Numbered from the stretch's first letter, positions 1 to 7,648 are shown. The stretch is DNA of 15,605 nt from Acidimicrobiaceae bacterium (GCA_027306715.1 DAHUZG010000046.1:1-15605), one strand, 5' to 3'. Notes: a model not told the origin generated them from the letters alone. Made by a program: numbers and translations.

Positions 1-341
1 GAGGTCGGGCCGGTCGGCATGCTCACGCCCATCGCCCTCGTCATGGCGGCCTCGCTCGGGTAGCAGAGCGTCGGCCCGGACTCACGGACCCAGCAGGCGT
101 GGGCCTCGCCCCACCCGCGGACGAGATCGATCCGCCTACCCTCGAAGAGCGCCCAGCCGGCCTTCGTCGGTGCTCCGCCGCCCGGGCTTGGCGCGACAGC
201 CCCGACCGTGCCGGCACGCCGAGACGGCCCCCGGACCGATGGCCCCTGGAGGCGGTGCTGTGTGACCGCGGCCGCCGGCCCGGCGAGCCCGACCACGATC
301 ACTCCTGCCGTGACGATCGTACGAGGGATACGTGAGCTCAT
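1..341 (-). CDS. Small exported protein of unknown function (C-terminus cut by window edge)
   Basis: The frame is open from an ATG at 341 to the left edge (113 codons visible, no stop). The start is preceded by AGAGGA about six bases upstream, a good Shine-Dalgarno match. The product begins with a basic n-region (SSRIPR) and a hydrophobic stretch of about 17 residues ending in PAAAVT, a plausible signal peptide with cleavage after an A-x-A-like site near residue 25. A Gly/Pro/Ser-rich linker follows (about residues 28-60), then a compact segment with GWALFEGRRIDL, GWGEAHAC and CYPSEAAM, holding two cysteines about 11 residues apart that could pair outside the cell. From memory this resembles small secreted actinobacterial proteins of unknown role; I cannot assign a function. 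It is divergent from the sigma factor gene, so both may share control in the 342-492 spacer. Confidence 0.72.
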   Translation of the reverse strand, partial: MSSRIPRTIVTAGVIVVGLAGPAAAVTQHRLQGPSVRGPSRRAGTVGAVAPSPGGGAPTKAGWALFEGRRIDLVRGWGEAHACWVRESGPTLCYPSEAAMTRAMGVSMPTGPT

Positions 342-377
342 GTGTTCCTCTCGTCCATGCACTCTCATCCCTATCAA

Positions 378-391
378 TGACTATTACGTCA
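378..391. promoter_or_regulatory. TGAC-N6-GTCA inverted repeat in divergent spacer
   Basis: The sequence TGACTATTACGTCA is an interrupted palindrome with 4-bp arms in the AT-rich spacer between the exported-protein gene and the sigma gene. It lies 37 bases upstream of the minus-strand start. It could be an operator, but arms this short can occur by chance. Confidence 0.2.
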
Positions 392-434
392 CGGATGAGT
401 CCACGATTGAGTGAAATATTCGGACAGCTGCCGC

Positions 435-451
435 ACACTTATAACAAGTGT
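435..451. promoter_or_regulatory. Palindromic operator candidate overlapping a TATAAC -10 element
   Basis: ACACTT-ATAAC-AAGTGT has perfect 6-bp arms around a 5-base centre. It contains TATAAC (440-445), a good match to a vegetative -10 box reading toward the sigma factor gene; transcription would start near 452. I see no convincing -35 at the expected 16-18 base spacing, which fits a promoter needing an activator or an alternative sigma. The surrounding 150 bases are clearly richer in A and T than the rest of the window. Confidence 0.4.
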
Positions 452-492
452 CTCGGCTCGCGACTTCGAGGATGACCCCGGCTCAATGAGAA

Positions 493-1242
493 ATGATTCG
501 TACGGATCAGCGCATGCGTAGTACGTTCGCGCGCTCGGAGCACAGGATTGTCGTGGTGGCAGACCAGTTGCGTGAGCACGACACGGACACGAGCGGCGGA
601 AGGACTCATCGCCCGGGCGAAGGGGCCCCCGAGGATCGCGGCGTCGAGGAGGACTCCGAGGAAGCGGCGCGATTCCGTGCCGCCTTCGAGCGGCACTACG
701 AAGCGGTGCTCGGCTACGCCTTGCGGCGGACAGCCTCCCCAGAGGATGCCGAAGAGGTCACCGCGAGCACGTTCACGATCGCCTGGCGTCGGATCGACAG
801 GTTGCCACCTGAGCCCTACACCCGCACCTGGCTGTATCGAGTCGTCTGGCGGACCCTGGCGAACAAGCGCAGGACTGACGACCGCCAGGCGCGCCTCGTC
901 GAGCGCATTCAGCGCATGCGAGTGCCGGCGCCCGTCGACGAGGAGGAGCTCGACGAGGATGGCTTGCTTCTCGAGGCGATGCGACGGTTGCGCGAATCGG
1001 AGCAGGAGGCATTGCGCCTCGTCGCGTGGGAGGAGCTGACCTACAACGAAGCCGCGGCTGTGCTCGGCTGCAGCCCGAATGCCTTCGCCGTCCGGCTTCA
1101 TCGGGCCCGCTCTGCATTGCGCGAGGCGATCGCCGACGTCGAGCGCTCGCGCGCTGCCCGTGAGCGCCAACCCATCCGCCGTCCGACCAACGACGTCGTG
1201 GCGCCGCTGGCGCCGGTCCGCCAAGGATCGGCAGGGCGATGA
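493..1242 (+). CDS. ECF-type RNA polymerase sigma factor (sigma-70 family)
   Basis: This is an alternative sigma factor that would direct RNA polymerase to a dedicated promoter set. Region 2 spans about residues 61-128 (FRAAFERHYEAVLGYALRR, then ASPEDAEEVTASTF and TRTWLYRVVWRTLANKRR). Region 4 spans about 157-214, with the helix-turn-helix ELTYNEAAAVLGCSPNAFAV and the conserved RLHRARSALRE. Regions 1 and 3 are absent, as in ECF factors. The ATG at 493 has no good ribosome-binding site (GAGGATG lies about 18 bases upstream). A GTG at 553 is preceded by AGGA at about 6 bases, removes a poorly conserved 20-residue extension, and is an equally likely start. The stop overlaps the next start (ATGA at 1239-1242), so the downstream membrane protein is probably translationally coupled and may regulate this factor. 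The subgroup and signal cannot be told from sequence alone. Confidence 0.9.
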   Translation: MIRTDQRMRSTFARSEHRIVVVADQLREHDTDTSGGRTHRPGEGAPEDRGVEEDSEEAARFRAAFERHYEAVLGYALRRTASPEDAEEVTASTFTIAWRRIDRLPPEPYTRTWLYRVVWRTLANKRRTDDRQARLVERIQRMRVPAPVDEEELDEDGLLLEAMRRLRESEQEALRLVAWEELTYNEAAAVLGCSPNAFAVRLHRARSALREAIADVERSRAARERQPIRRPTNDVVAPLAPVRQGSAGR

Positions 1243-2837
1243 GCATCACTCACCTCGGCGACGACGAGCTGCTCGAGCGCCTGCGGAACGCCCGTCAGGT
1301 TCTCGACTCCGATCTCCGCGGCCTAGCCGCCTCGGCCGCCGGTCGCCGGCTCTGCGCGACGATCCTGGCTGGCGCTGCCCTCTCGGCCGGCGCCCCCGCG
1401 CCGGTCCGCGGCGAGGTCCCCGCCGGCGCCCCCGAGGTCTCGGCTGGAGCCGCCGAGATGCCGGTCGGCACGCTTGCCGCCCCGGCCGACGAGCTGCTGC
1501 GGCGCCTTCGAGCCGCAAAGCCCACCACCGCCGACCCGTTGCTCGGGCGCCTCGGAGCCGCCGACCCGGCGACTCTTGAGACTCTCGGGGCAGCCCGCTG
1601 GCTCCCGACAGCCGCCGACGCGCTGGCTTCGCCAGCCCGTCAGCGACCCTCGCACCGGCTCCGGCTCGCCCATCCCGCTGCGGCATGCTCGCCCGCCCGA
1701 CGCACTCGCCGACGGGCGGTCGAATCCTTCGGTCTGCGACGTGTCCCGAGCTCGGCTCCGGTGCTCACCGCCGACGACGACGGGATGTTGCCGGCGTTGC
1801 GGGCGGCCAACCCGGTCCCGCCGTCGGCAGGCCTGCTGCCGCCCACCGGGGAGCTGTCGCCGGAGGCCGAGCGGCTGCGCGAGGCGATCGTCACAGGAGA
1901 GCTCGCCGCTGCTCGGACCCGTTCCCGGCGGGGCTGGCGCCGCCCCGCCGTTCTCGTCCCGGTCGCAGCGGCCTTCGCCTTCGCCGCCGCCGCTGCGACT
2001 TACAGCGCGGAATTCCTCCACGTCAGCCAGCCCCAGGCTGTCGAGTGCTTCGCCAGCGGCGATCCCGGGGCCGCCAGCGTGGCTGCCGTTCCGCTCGACG
2101 GCTCGGCCGTCAAGGCCTGCGCGGCGCTGTTCACCGCCGGCGCCTTCGGCAGCCCGACGCCGGCTCCGCCGCTCGTCGCGTGCGTGCTGCCGAGCGGGGC
2201 GTACGCCGTGCTGCCGGCGAGCAGCGACAAGAGCTGCACGACGCGCGGCCTCGCCGCAGCACTTCCGCTCACCGCCGGCGAGTCGGCGATCATCGACCTG
2301 CAAGCAGTGCTGACGGCCCAGGTAAACGGTCAGTGCGTTGCAGAGCAGGCAGCGGGCGCGGTGGTGACCGATGCCTTCACCCGGCTCCATCTCCAAGGTT
2401 GGACGATCCACGCCGCCGTCGCCTCGCCGGGCTCCTCGGCCTGCGTTCAGGCAGCCCTGATGCCGGACGAGAGGGTGGTTCAGCTCTTCTTCCTCAGTTC
2501 GGGGGCGCCCCGGCTCGGCCCCGGCAGCGGCTCGCCGGGGGGCTCCACCGGCTCGCCGAGCGCTTCGGGCGCCACGGGCGCATCCTCGGCGGCAGGACCG
2601 ACAGCAGGCGCGACGGGCACCGCCGGCGGCGCCGGCTCGACGGGAGCGGGCAGCTCGACCACCTCGACCAGCTCGACCACCTCGACCACCTCGACAGTGC
2701 CGGCGGCGACCCCGGCCGGCAGCGGGTCCGGAGCCGGCGGGAGCACCGGCGCCAACGGCCTCGGTGGGCGCACCGGGCCTCCCCCGGGATCTCACGGCAC
2801 CGCCGGCGCTTCGAGCGGTTCGAGGTCTCGAAGCTGA
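1239..2837 (+). CDS. Single-pass membrane protein coupled to the sigma factor; putative regulator
   Basis: The 532-residue product has four parts. Residues 1-235 are probably cytoplasmic and Ala/Pro/Arg-rich, with repeated motifs: ELLERLRNAR near 10, ELLRRLRAAKP near 85, LLGRLGAADP near 101 and MLPALRAANPV near 183. A transmembrane helix covers about 237-254, preceded by an Arg-rich stretch (RSRRGWRR), which favours a cytoplasmic N-terminus. An outer domain covers about 260-422 with six cysteines (270, 294, 315, 333, 366, 402), enough for three disulfides. The tail from about 425 is Gly/Ser/Thr-rich. The ATGA overlap with the ECF sigma gene and the topology fit an anti-sigma or co-regulator. 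However, the HxxxCxxC zinc motif of ZAS anti-sigma factors is absent, so this is inference from context. The poorly ordered stretch at residues 125-170 has less typical codon choice, but no frameshift is evident. Confidence 0.78.
   Translation: MSITHLGDDELLERLRNARQVLDSDLRGLAASAAGRRLCATILAGAALSAGAPAPVRGEVPAGAPEVSAGAAEMPVGTLAAPADELLRRLRAAKPTTADPLLGRLGAADPATLETLGAARWLPTAADALASPARQRPSHRLRLAHPAAACSPARRTRRRAVESFGLRRVPSSAPVLTADDDGMLPALRAANPVPPSAGLLPPTGELSPEAERLREAIVTGELAAARTRSRRGWRRPAVLVPVAAAFAFAAAAATYSAEFLHVSQPQAVECFASGDPGAASVAAVPLDGSAVKACAALFTAGAFGSPTPAPPLVACVLPSGAYAVLPASSDKSCTTRGLAAALPLTAGESAIIDLQAVLTAQVNGQCVAEQAAGAVVTDAFTRLHLQGWTIHAAVASPGSSACVQAALMPDERVVQLFFLSSGAPRLGPGSGSPGGSTGSPSASGATGASSAAGPTAGATGTAGGAGSTGAGSSTTSTSSTTSTTSTVPAATPAGSGSGAGGSTGANGLGGRTGPPPGSHGTAGASSGSRSRS
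2653..2697 (+). repeat. Five tandem 9-base units coding a Ser/Thr repeat
   Basis: Five consecutive units of (G/C)CTCGACCA occur; the last one ends in CAG. They are in frame and encode alternating Ser/Thr triplets in the low-complexity C-terminal tail of the sigma-linked membrane protein. Loss or gain of units would keep the frame, so length variation between strains is likely. Confidence 0.85.
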
Positions 2838-2865
2838 TCCCCCGCCGGGCCCGGACACCGGTGCT

Positions 2866-2890
2866 CGCCGGCGGTCGGCGCCAGCCGGCG
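2866..2890. terminator. Weak hairpin after the sigma/membrane-protein operon
   Basis: CGCCGGC (2866-2872) pairs with GCCGGCG (2884-2890) across an 11-base loop, 29 bases after the stop of the membrane protein. There is no T-run, and the arms are themselves GC-palindromic, so this may be incidental. Confidence 0.25.
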
Positions 2891-2943
2891 GGCTGACAGC
2901 GCCGGTACGGTCGTCTGACCGGGGTCACGGAGGGCCCCTCAAC

Positions 2944-2949
2944 TACACT
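2944..2949 (+). promoter_or_regulatory. -10 element TACACT placed for a leaderless GTG start
   Basis: TACACT fits TANNNT and ends 4 bases before the GTG at 2954 and 7 bases before a second in-frame GTG at 2957. That is where transcription would begin. The nearest purine-rich stretch (GGAGGG, 2929-2934) is too far for a ribosome-binding site. A -35 is not clear; CTGACC at 2915-2920 is too distant. Confidence 0.4.
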
Positions 2950-2953
2950 CCCC

Positions 2954-5452
2954 GTGGTGCAGGTCCTGCCCGCCCCTCGTCTCGGCGCGGACGTCCCGAA
3001 CGAGCGGCCGGCTCTTGCCTCGATGCCCTCCCGCCGACGAAGCGCCATGTTCCCCTGGGCGGCGGCGGCAACCTTCGTCGTCGTCGTCGGGGCGACGGTG
3101 TTCGTGCTGTTCCAGCTCCACCCGAGCCTGCTCTTGCTCAATACCGAGGACTCCGGCGGCGACAACGCAGCGCACATCACTGCGCCGTACTTCCTCATCC
3201 ACCACCTGCTCCCGCACGGAGAGATCACCGGATGGGACCCGTGGTGGTTCGACGGGATGCCGCTCTACACCTTCTACTTCCCGCTGCCCGCAGTGCTCGT
3301 CGCAGCGTTCTCGCTCGTGTGCCCGTACGCGGTCGCCTTCAAGCTCGTCACCGTGCTCGGCTCGGTCACCCTGCCGGCTTGCAGCTACGCGTTCGGTCGC
3401 CTTTCCGGGCTCCGCCGGCCCGTTCCTGCGCTGATGGCAGTAGCGGCGGTGCCCTTCCTCTTCAACACCTCGTACTCGATCGACGGCGGCAACGTCTACT
3501 CGACCATGGCCGGTGAGTTCTCGTTCTCGCTCGCCCTCAGCTTTGCCCTGCTCTTCCTCGGGACGTTCGTGAGGACACTGCGAACGGGTCGCTCGGCCTG
3601 GCTGCCACCTCTGCTGTTTTTCCTCACCGCGCTCTCCCACGTCGTCCCGGCGCTGTTCTGCGCCGGCGCTGCGCTGCTCCTTGCCCTCACCCATCTCTGC
3701 CGCCGCTCGGCGGCAGCGCTCATCGCCGTCGGCATCGTCGCCGGCCTGCTCAGTGCCTTCTGGCTGCTGCCCTTCGCCGCCTATGTCGGCGAGTACTCCT
3801 CATCGATGAACTACGGCCCGGTGCTCGGCAGCTTGTTCTCCAACGTGCTGCCGCACACCGGAGAGCTCGTGATCGCCTCGCTCGCCCTCATCGGCTTCGT
3901 GACCGCCATCTGGCGTGCCCAGCGCGTCGTCGTGGCGGTCGGCCTCTCCGCCCTCGCCAGCGTCGCGCTCTTCCAATTCATGCGAGTCGGGCTTGTCTAC
4001 AACGGACGCTGGCTGCCGTTCTGGTTCCTCACTATCGGTCTCGTCGCTGCCTACGCCGTCGGTGAGGGGGGCAGGAAGGCGTGGTCGCTGCTACGAGCCG
4101 AGGACTGGAACGAGATCGTGACGCCGCTCGTCTGCGGCGCCACCGCTGTGGCGCTGGTCGCTGCCTGGCTCGGCGTTCTGCCCTCGGCCCTCGACGTACC
4201 TGCTGACCACCGGAACGGGTCGTCGTCCTGGGCGGCCGCCAACTACTCCGGCTACCAGAGTCGTCAAGGATGGCCGCAGTACAAGCATCTCATCGAGGTG
4301 CTCGACGCCGTCGGGCGCCGGTACGGCTGCGGGCGCCTCGACTACGAGTACACCTCCGGGGTCAACGGGGAGGTGGGCAACTGGTTCGGCTCGACCTTGT
4401 TCGAGATGTCTCTGCCGCTCTGGACGAATGGATGCATCGACTCGACCGAAGGCGTCTACTTCGAGTCGTCGACGACGACTCACTTCCATTTCCTCGACCA
4501 GTCAGAGCTCTCGAACTACGCCTCGAATCCTGTTGCCGGACTCGCGTACGAGAATACGAGCGTCATCGACGGGATCAAGCACCTTCAACTCCAGGGTGTG
4601 CAGTACTTCCTGGCCAATTCAGCGAGCATCGAGACGCAGGCCAACGCCGACCCGTCGCTCGTGCCCATCGCCTCGGCTCCGCTCGACCCGCAGGCGGTCG
4701 ACGCGCAGACCGCACCGAAGCGGGCCGAGTGGGTCATCTACAAGATCAAGGACGCCCCGCTCGTGCGCGCGCTCGACTACGACCCCGTCGTCGAGGAAGG
4801 GCTCGACGTCACGGCCATCGCTCCTCTTGCCAGCCCGATCGCCGTTGCCATGCTGTGGTACCAGCAGAAGCAGTACTGGAAGGTGCCGATCGCGGCCACC
4901 GGGCCGCCGACGTGGCCCCGGTTCCCGCTCGGCCGCCTCGTGGCCCCGCAGTTCAGCAAGAAGGTGGCGCCGACACGGATCTCCCATGTCGCTGTCGGCC
5001 TGGACCAGACGACGGTGTCGTTCGACGCCTCGCGCCTCGGCGTCCCCGTCGAGGTGGCCATCCCGTACTTCCCCGACTGGCAAGCGAGCGGGGCGCTCGG
5101 GCCCTATCTCGTCACGCCGAACCTGATGGTTGTCGTGCCCACCTCGCACCATGTGCTGCTGCACTACGGCACGAGTGGGCTCGAGTGGGCCGGTCGGGGG
5201 CTTTCCCTGACCGGCCTGCTTGCCGCCGGTACGCTCGCGCTGCGCCCGCCGTGGGCGGCGGGAAGGCGTGGCCTGGATGGCGCCCCGCCCGGCGAAGATC
5301 CGATCGAGCCCGGCGGTTCAGGCTCCAGATCCGGCTCAGGTGGGTCACCCGCGCCGACGTGGCCGGAGAACGTGCCGGTCTCGAGCGGAGGCGACGTAGC
5401 CGACGACGAGCACGAGGAGTCGGCACCGGAGCACGGTCAGCTGGGTGACTGA
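2954..5452 (+). CDS. Polytopic membrane protein, PTPS-related (GT-C-like) family
   Basis: The 832-residue protein has a first hydrophobic helix at about 34-56 and then a conserved outer-loop block at 62-112 (EDSGGDNAAHI, GWDPWWFDGMPLYTFYFPLP). About ten further hydrophobic segments reach residue 410, followed by a large soluble domain (about 415-735) and a last helix near 740-758. The GGDNAAH and W-D-P-W-W-F-D-G-M-P motifs match what I know of the '6-pyruvoyl-tetrahydropterin synthase-related' membrane family. The architecture recalls GT-C glycosyltransferases, in which acidic residues of the first outer loop act on lipid-linked sugars. The family name is historical and does not imply pterin synthesis; a role in envelope or glycan assembly is inference. 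The C-terminal 65 residues are Gly/Ser/Glu-rich and probably disordered. The GTG at 2954 (or 2957) starts immediately after a -10-like element. An ATG at 3023 is an alternative that would still precede the first helix. Confidence 0.82.
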   Translation: MVQVLPAPRLGADVPNERPALASMPSRRRSAMFPWAAAATFVVVVGATVFVLFQLHPSLLLLNTEDSGGDNAAHITAPYFLIHHLLPHGEITGWDPWWFDGMPLYTFYFPLPAVLVAAFSLVCPYAVAFKLVTVLGSVTLPACSYAFGRLSGLRRPVPALMAVAAVPFLFNTSYSIDGGNVYSTMAGEFSFSLALSFALLFLGTFVRTLRTGRSAWLPPLLFFLTALSHVVPALFCAGAALLLALTHLCRRSAAALIAVGIVAGLLSAFWLLPFAAYVGEYSSSMNYGPVLGSLFSNVLPHTGELVIASLALIGFVTAIWRAQRVVVAVGLSALASVALFQFMRVGLVYNGRWLPFWFLTIGLVAAYAVGEGGRKAWSLLRAEDWNEIVTPLVCGATAVALVAAWLGVLPSALDVPADHRNGSSSWAAANYSGYQSRQGWPQYKHLIEVLDAVGRRYGCGRLDYEYTSGVNGEVGNWFGSTLFEMSLPLWTNGCIDSTEGVYFESSTTTHFHFLDQSELSNYASNPVAGLAYENTSVIDGIKHLQLQGVQYFLANSASIETQANADPSLVPIASAPLDPQAVDAQTAPKRAEWVIYKIKDAPLVRALDYDPVVEEGLDVTAIAPLASPIAVAMLWYQQKQYWKVPIAATGPPTWPRFPLGRLVAPQFSKKVAPTRISHVAVGLDQTTVSFDASRLGVPVEVAIPYFPDWQASGALGPYLVTPNLMVVVPTSHHVLLHYGTSGLEWAGRGLSLTGLLAAGTLALRPPWAAGRRGLDGAPPGEDPIEPGGSGSRSGSGGSPAPTWPENVPVSSGGDVADDEHEESAPEHGQLGD

Positions 5453-5477
5453 GCGGCGCCGGGTCGGCGGACTCGGG

Positions 5478-5496
5478 GAGCAGAGGCTCTCTGCTC
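5478..5496. terminator. Perfect 8-bp hairpin between convergent genes (bidirectional terminator)
   Basis: GAGCAGAG and CTCTGCTC form a perfect 8-bp stem around a GCT loop in the 77-base gap between two convergent stop codons. No T-tract follows on either strand, which is common in high-GC actinobacteria. The symmetry would let it serve both genes. Confidence 0.6.
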
Positions 5497-5529
5497 GAAC
5501 GGAACGACCGGCGGGCCCTCGAACCGGCC

Positions 5530-7635
5530 TCACTGCGCCGGCCCCGAACCGAGCTGCACCGTGCCGGTGTGCCTGGCGCCTGCGGCATCGACGTAGCCGA
5601 CCGCCACCGCTGCACCGGGCTTCTCGCCGAGGAGCACGGCGGTCAGCGCGCTGGGCGAGGCCACCGCGTGGCCGGCGAGCGACGTGATGGTGTCGCCCGG
5701 TACGAGCCCGGCCCTGGCCGCCGGGCCCCCGGCGAGGACCGCCTGAAGCAGGGCACCCGAGGAGACCGGCGCGCCGGTTCCTCCCGCTCCGACAAAGGCC
5801 CCGACAGCGGTCACGCCGAGGAAGGCGGTCGCCCCGATGTGGATCGTGGAGCTGGCATCGCCCGCCTCGATCAGGCGGGCGATGCCGAGCGCGGTGTCGA
5901 TCGGGATCGAGTAGCCCTGCACCGCCGGCCCTCCGCCGATCCCGAACGAGAAGCCGGACGCAGCCGCCGTGTCCATGCCGACCACCTTGCCGTTCGATCC
6001 GACGAGCGGACCGCCGGAGTCACCGGACTGGATCGCCGCGTTGCTCTCGATGAGCCCGGTGAGCCGCTCGGAGGCACCCGAGAGGGCGTCGCTCGCCGTG
6101 ATCGACTGCCTGAGAGCAATGACCCGGCCACCCGCGTAGCTCGGCGTGCCGCCGCCGCCGCCGGCGTTGCCGATGGCGACGACCCCGTCACCGACGCGCA
6201 CGCTCGACGACTTGCCCAAACCGACCGTGCGCAGGCCGGAAGCACCCTGCAGCTGCAGCACGGCGGCGTCGCTCTCTCGGTCGTATCCCACCACCTTTGC
6301 CCCATAGGTGCGACCGTTGCCGACATCGGTGACCTTGATCGAGGTCGCGCCCTCGACGACGTGATTGTTCGTCAGCACCTCACCGCTCGGGGTGAGCACC
6401 ATGCCGGTGCCAGCCCCCGCCGCGCCCTGGTAACCGAGGACGACGTTGACGTCGACGATCCCCGGATCGACCGAGCGGGCGATCGCCGCGGCGTTCGCCG
6501 GGCCACCCGACGCGATGGAGCCCGACGAGCTCGGTGCCCCGGCGCCCGTCTCGCTCAGAGCCTCGGTTGCCTGGCCGATCACCTGGACCGGCGAGCGCGA
6601 CCCAGCGGGCGGCACGATCGCGACGCCCATGTCGCCCGACGTGATCGTGAAGGAGGAGTACATCCCCGGAGGAAGGAGCGCGCCGAGCACGCTGCGGCTT
6701 GCCGGCTGGACGACGGCCGTCCCGGGAGCGACCGAGACGTGCAGCTGCGAAAATATGGCAAAGGTGACGAGGGCCCCGCCGTTGTCGAGGCGGTACGAAG
6801 GGAACGGGCAGTCCTTTGACGGGCGGCCCGCCGCGGCGGACGGCGGGAAGCTCGTGCTGAACGAGGTCGTGACCGATCCGAGCCGGGCGTAGGCGACGGC
6901 GATCGCATGGGGATCCGCGGCGCCCCTCGGCCCGAACTGGGCCGACACGCCGGCGGGCAGCTTGCCGCTCGCCGCCTCCGCCGTGAACGCCGACGCCACG
7001 CGCTGGGCGACCTTGCCGGGTGCCGTCACCAGACCGTCGGCGGCGGCGGGGTCGAGGCTCGTGACGTATCCCTGTGCGTTGGCGGCGACCGCCGGAACGG
7101 CCGCTCCGGCGCTGGTCGGGCCGAGGATCTCGCTGCTCGAGCTTAGCTTCCAGCGCGCCGAGGCCGAGGTCTTCGAGTAATTGAGAAGGCTCGTCGTGGT
7201 CGGCTGGGACGCCCCCCGGTCGCTGACGAGCACGCTGAAATACGCCGGGTAGCTCGTTTGGCGCGGGACGAGGGCCCGGCTCGGGACCTGGGTGAAGGAG
7301 GCCCCGAGGGTCTTGTTGCCGGCAGCGAGCATGCCGCGGAAGGTCGCGTCATCGAGGACCTGTTGCAGGCAGGACTCGTGACTGTCTTGCAGGCTCAAGG
7401 AGAGCGAGCCGTTCGCCCTGTTGTTGACCGCGGTGTCCGCGGCGACGATGGCGCCGACCGCGCCGGGGGTCACGACGGGCCCGGCCGCCGCCTGAGGGCG
7501 CCGCGGGGAGTGTGACGCGGCAAGCCCCGCCGCCGTGCCCGACCCTGCCGTGAGCACCAGCGCGACCGCCGCTGCCGTTCTCGGCACGCCGGCCCCCGTT
7601 CCCGAACTCGACGTTTTCGCCTTCGTGGTCCACAT
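5530..7635 (-). CDS. Exported HtrA-like trypsin-family serine protease with PDZ domain
   Basis: The 701-residue product starts with a short basic stretch (WTTKAK) and a hydrophobic segment at about 20-40 (signal peptide or anchor). The C-terminal half is an S1C/HtrA protease. His425 lies in LTNNHVVEG, Asp456 in DRESDAAVLQL and Ser540 in QSGDSGGPLVG, so the full triad is present. A PDZ domain covers about 603-695 (FLGVTA, GPAARAGLVPGDTITSLAG), ending at the C-terminus. Such proteases degrade or process damaged envelope proteins. Residues 52-345 are unusual: a separate domain of about 290 residues with only two cysteines (89, 276) and the segment VPRQTSYPAYFSVLVSD. This resembles extracytoplasmic domains of actinobacterial lipoproteins, but I cannot name it. 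The ATG at 7635 is chosen because everything upstream in frame is Arg/Pro-rich and not protein-like. No ribosome-binding site is present; see the leaderless promoter entry. Confidence 0.9.
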   Translation of the reverse strand: MWTTKAKTSSSGTGAGVPRTAAAVALVLTAGSGTAAGLAASHSPRRPQAAAGPVVTPGAVGAIVAADTAVNNRANGSLSLSLQDSHESCLQQVLDDATFRGMLAAGNKTLGASFTQVPSRALVPRQTSYPAYFSVLVSDRGASQPTTTSLLNYSKTSASARWKLSSSSEILGPTSAGAAVPAVAANAQGYVTSLDPAAADGLVTAPGKVAQRVASAFTAEAASGKLPAGVSAQFGPRGAADPHAIAVAYARLGSVTTSFSTSFPPSAAAGRPSKDCPFPSYRLDNGGALVTFAIFSQLHVSVAPGTAVVQPASRSVLGALLPPGMYSSFTITSGDMGVAIVPPAGSRSPVQVIGQATEALSETGAGAPSSSGSIASGGPANAAAIARSVDPGIVDVNVVLGYQGAAGAGTGMVLTPSGEVLTNNHVVEGATSIKVTDVGNGRTYGAKVVGYDRESDAAVLQLQGASGLRTVGLGKSSSVRVGDGVVAIGNAGGGGGTPSYAGGRVIALRQSITASDALSGASERLTGLIESNAAIQSGDSGGPLVGSNGKVVGMDTAAASGFSFGIGGGPAVQGYSIPIDTALGIARLIEAGDASSTIHIGATAFLGVTAVGAFVGAGGTGAPVSSGALLQAVLAGGPAARAGLVPGDTITSLAGHAVASPSALTAVLLGEKPGAAVAVGYVDAAGARHTGTVQLGSGPAQ

Positions 7636-7642
7636 GACGTCG

Positions 7643-7648
7643 AGGTTA
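7643..7648 (-). promoter_or_regulatory. -10 element TAACCT placed for a leaderless ATG start of the protease
   Basis: On the minus strand TAACCT (TANNNT) is followed by exactly seven bases and then the ATG at 7635, so transcription would begin at or next to the A of the start codon. The intervening bases (CGACGTC) contain no ribosome-binding sequence. The -35 at a 17-base spacing (GTCACT) is poor. Confidence 0.4.

Noticed and set aside
1..63. Plus-strand open frame ending in TAG at 61-63
   Set aside because: It is opposite a better minus-strand gene with a start, ribosome-binding site and signal peptide, and is too short to judge.
1323..2858. 511-residue minus-strand frame opposite the sigma partner
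   Set aside because: The product is Gly/Arg-rich and not protein-like; the plus strand has operon context, a transmembrane helix and ordered cysteines.
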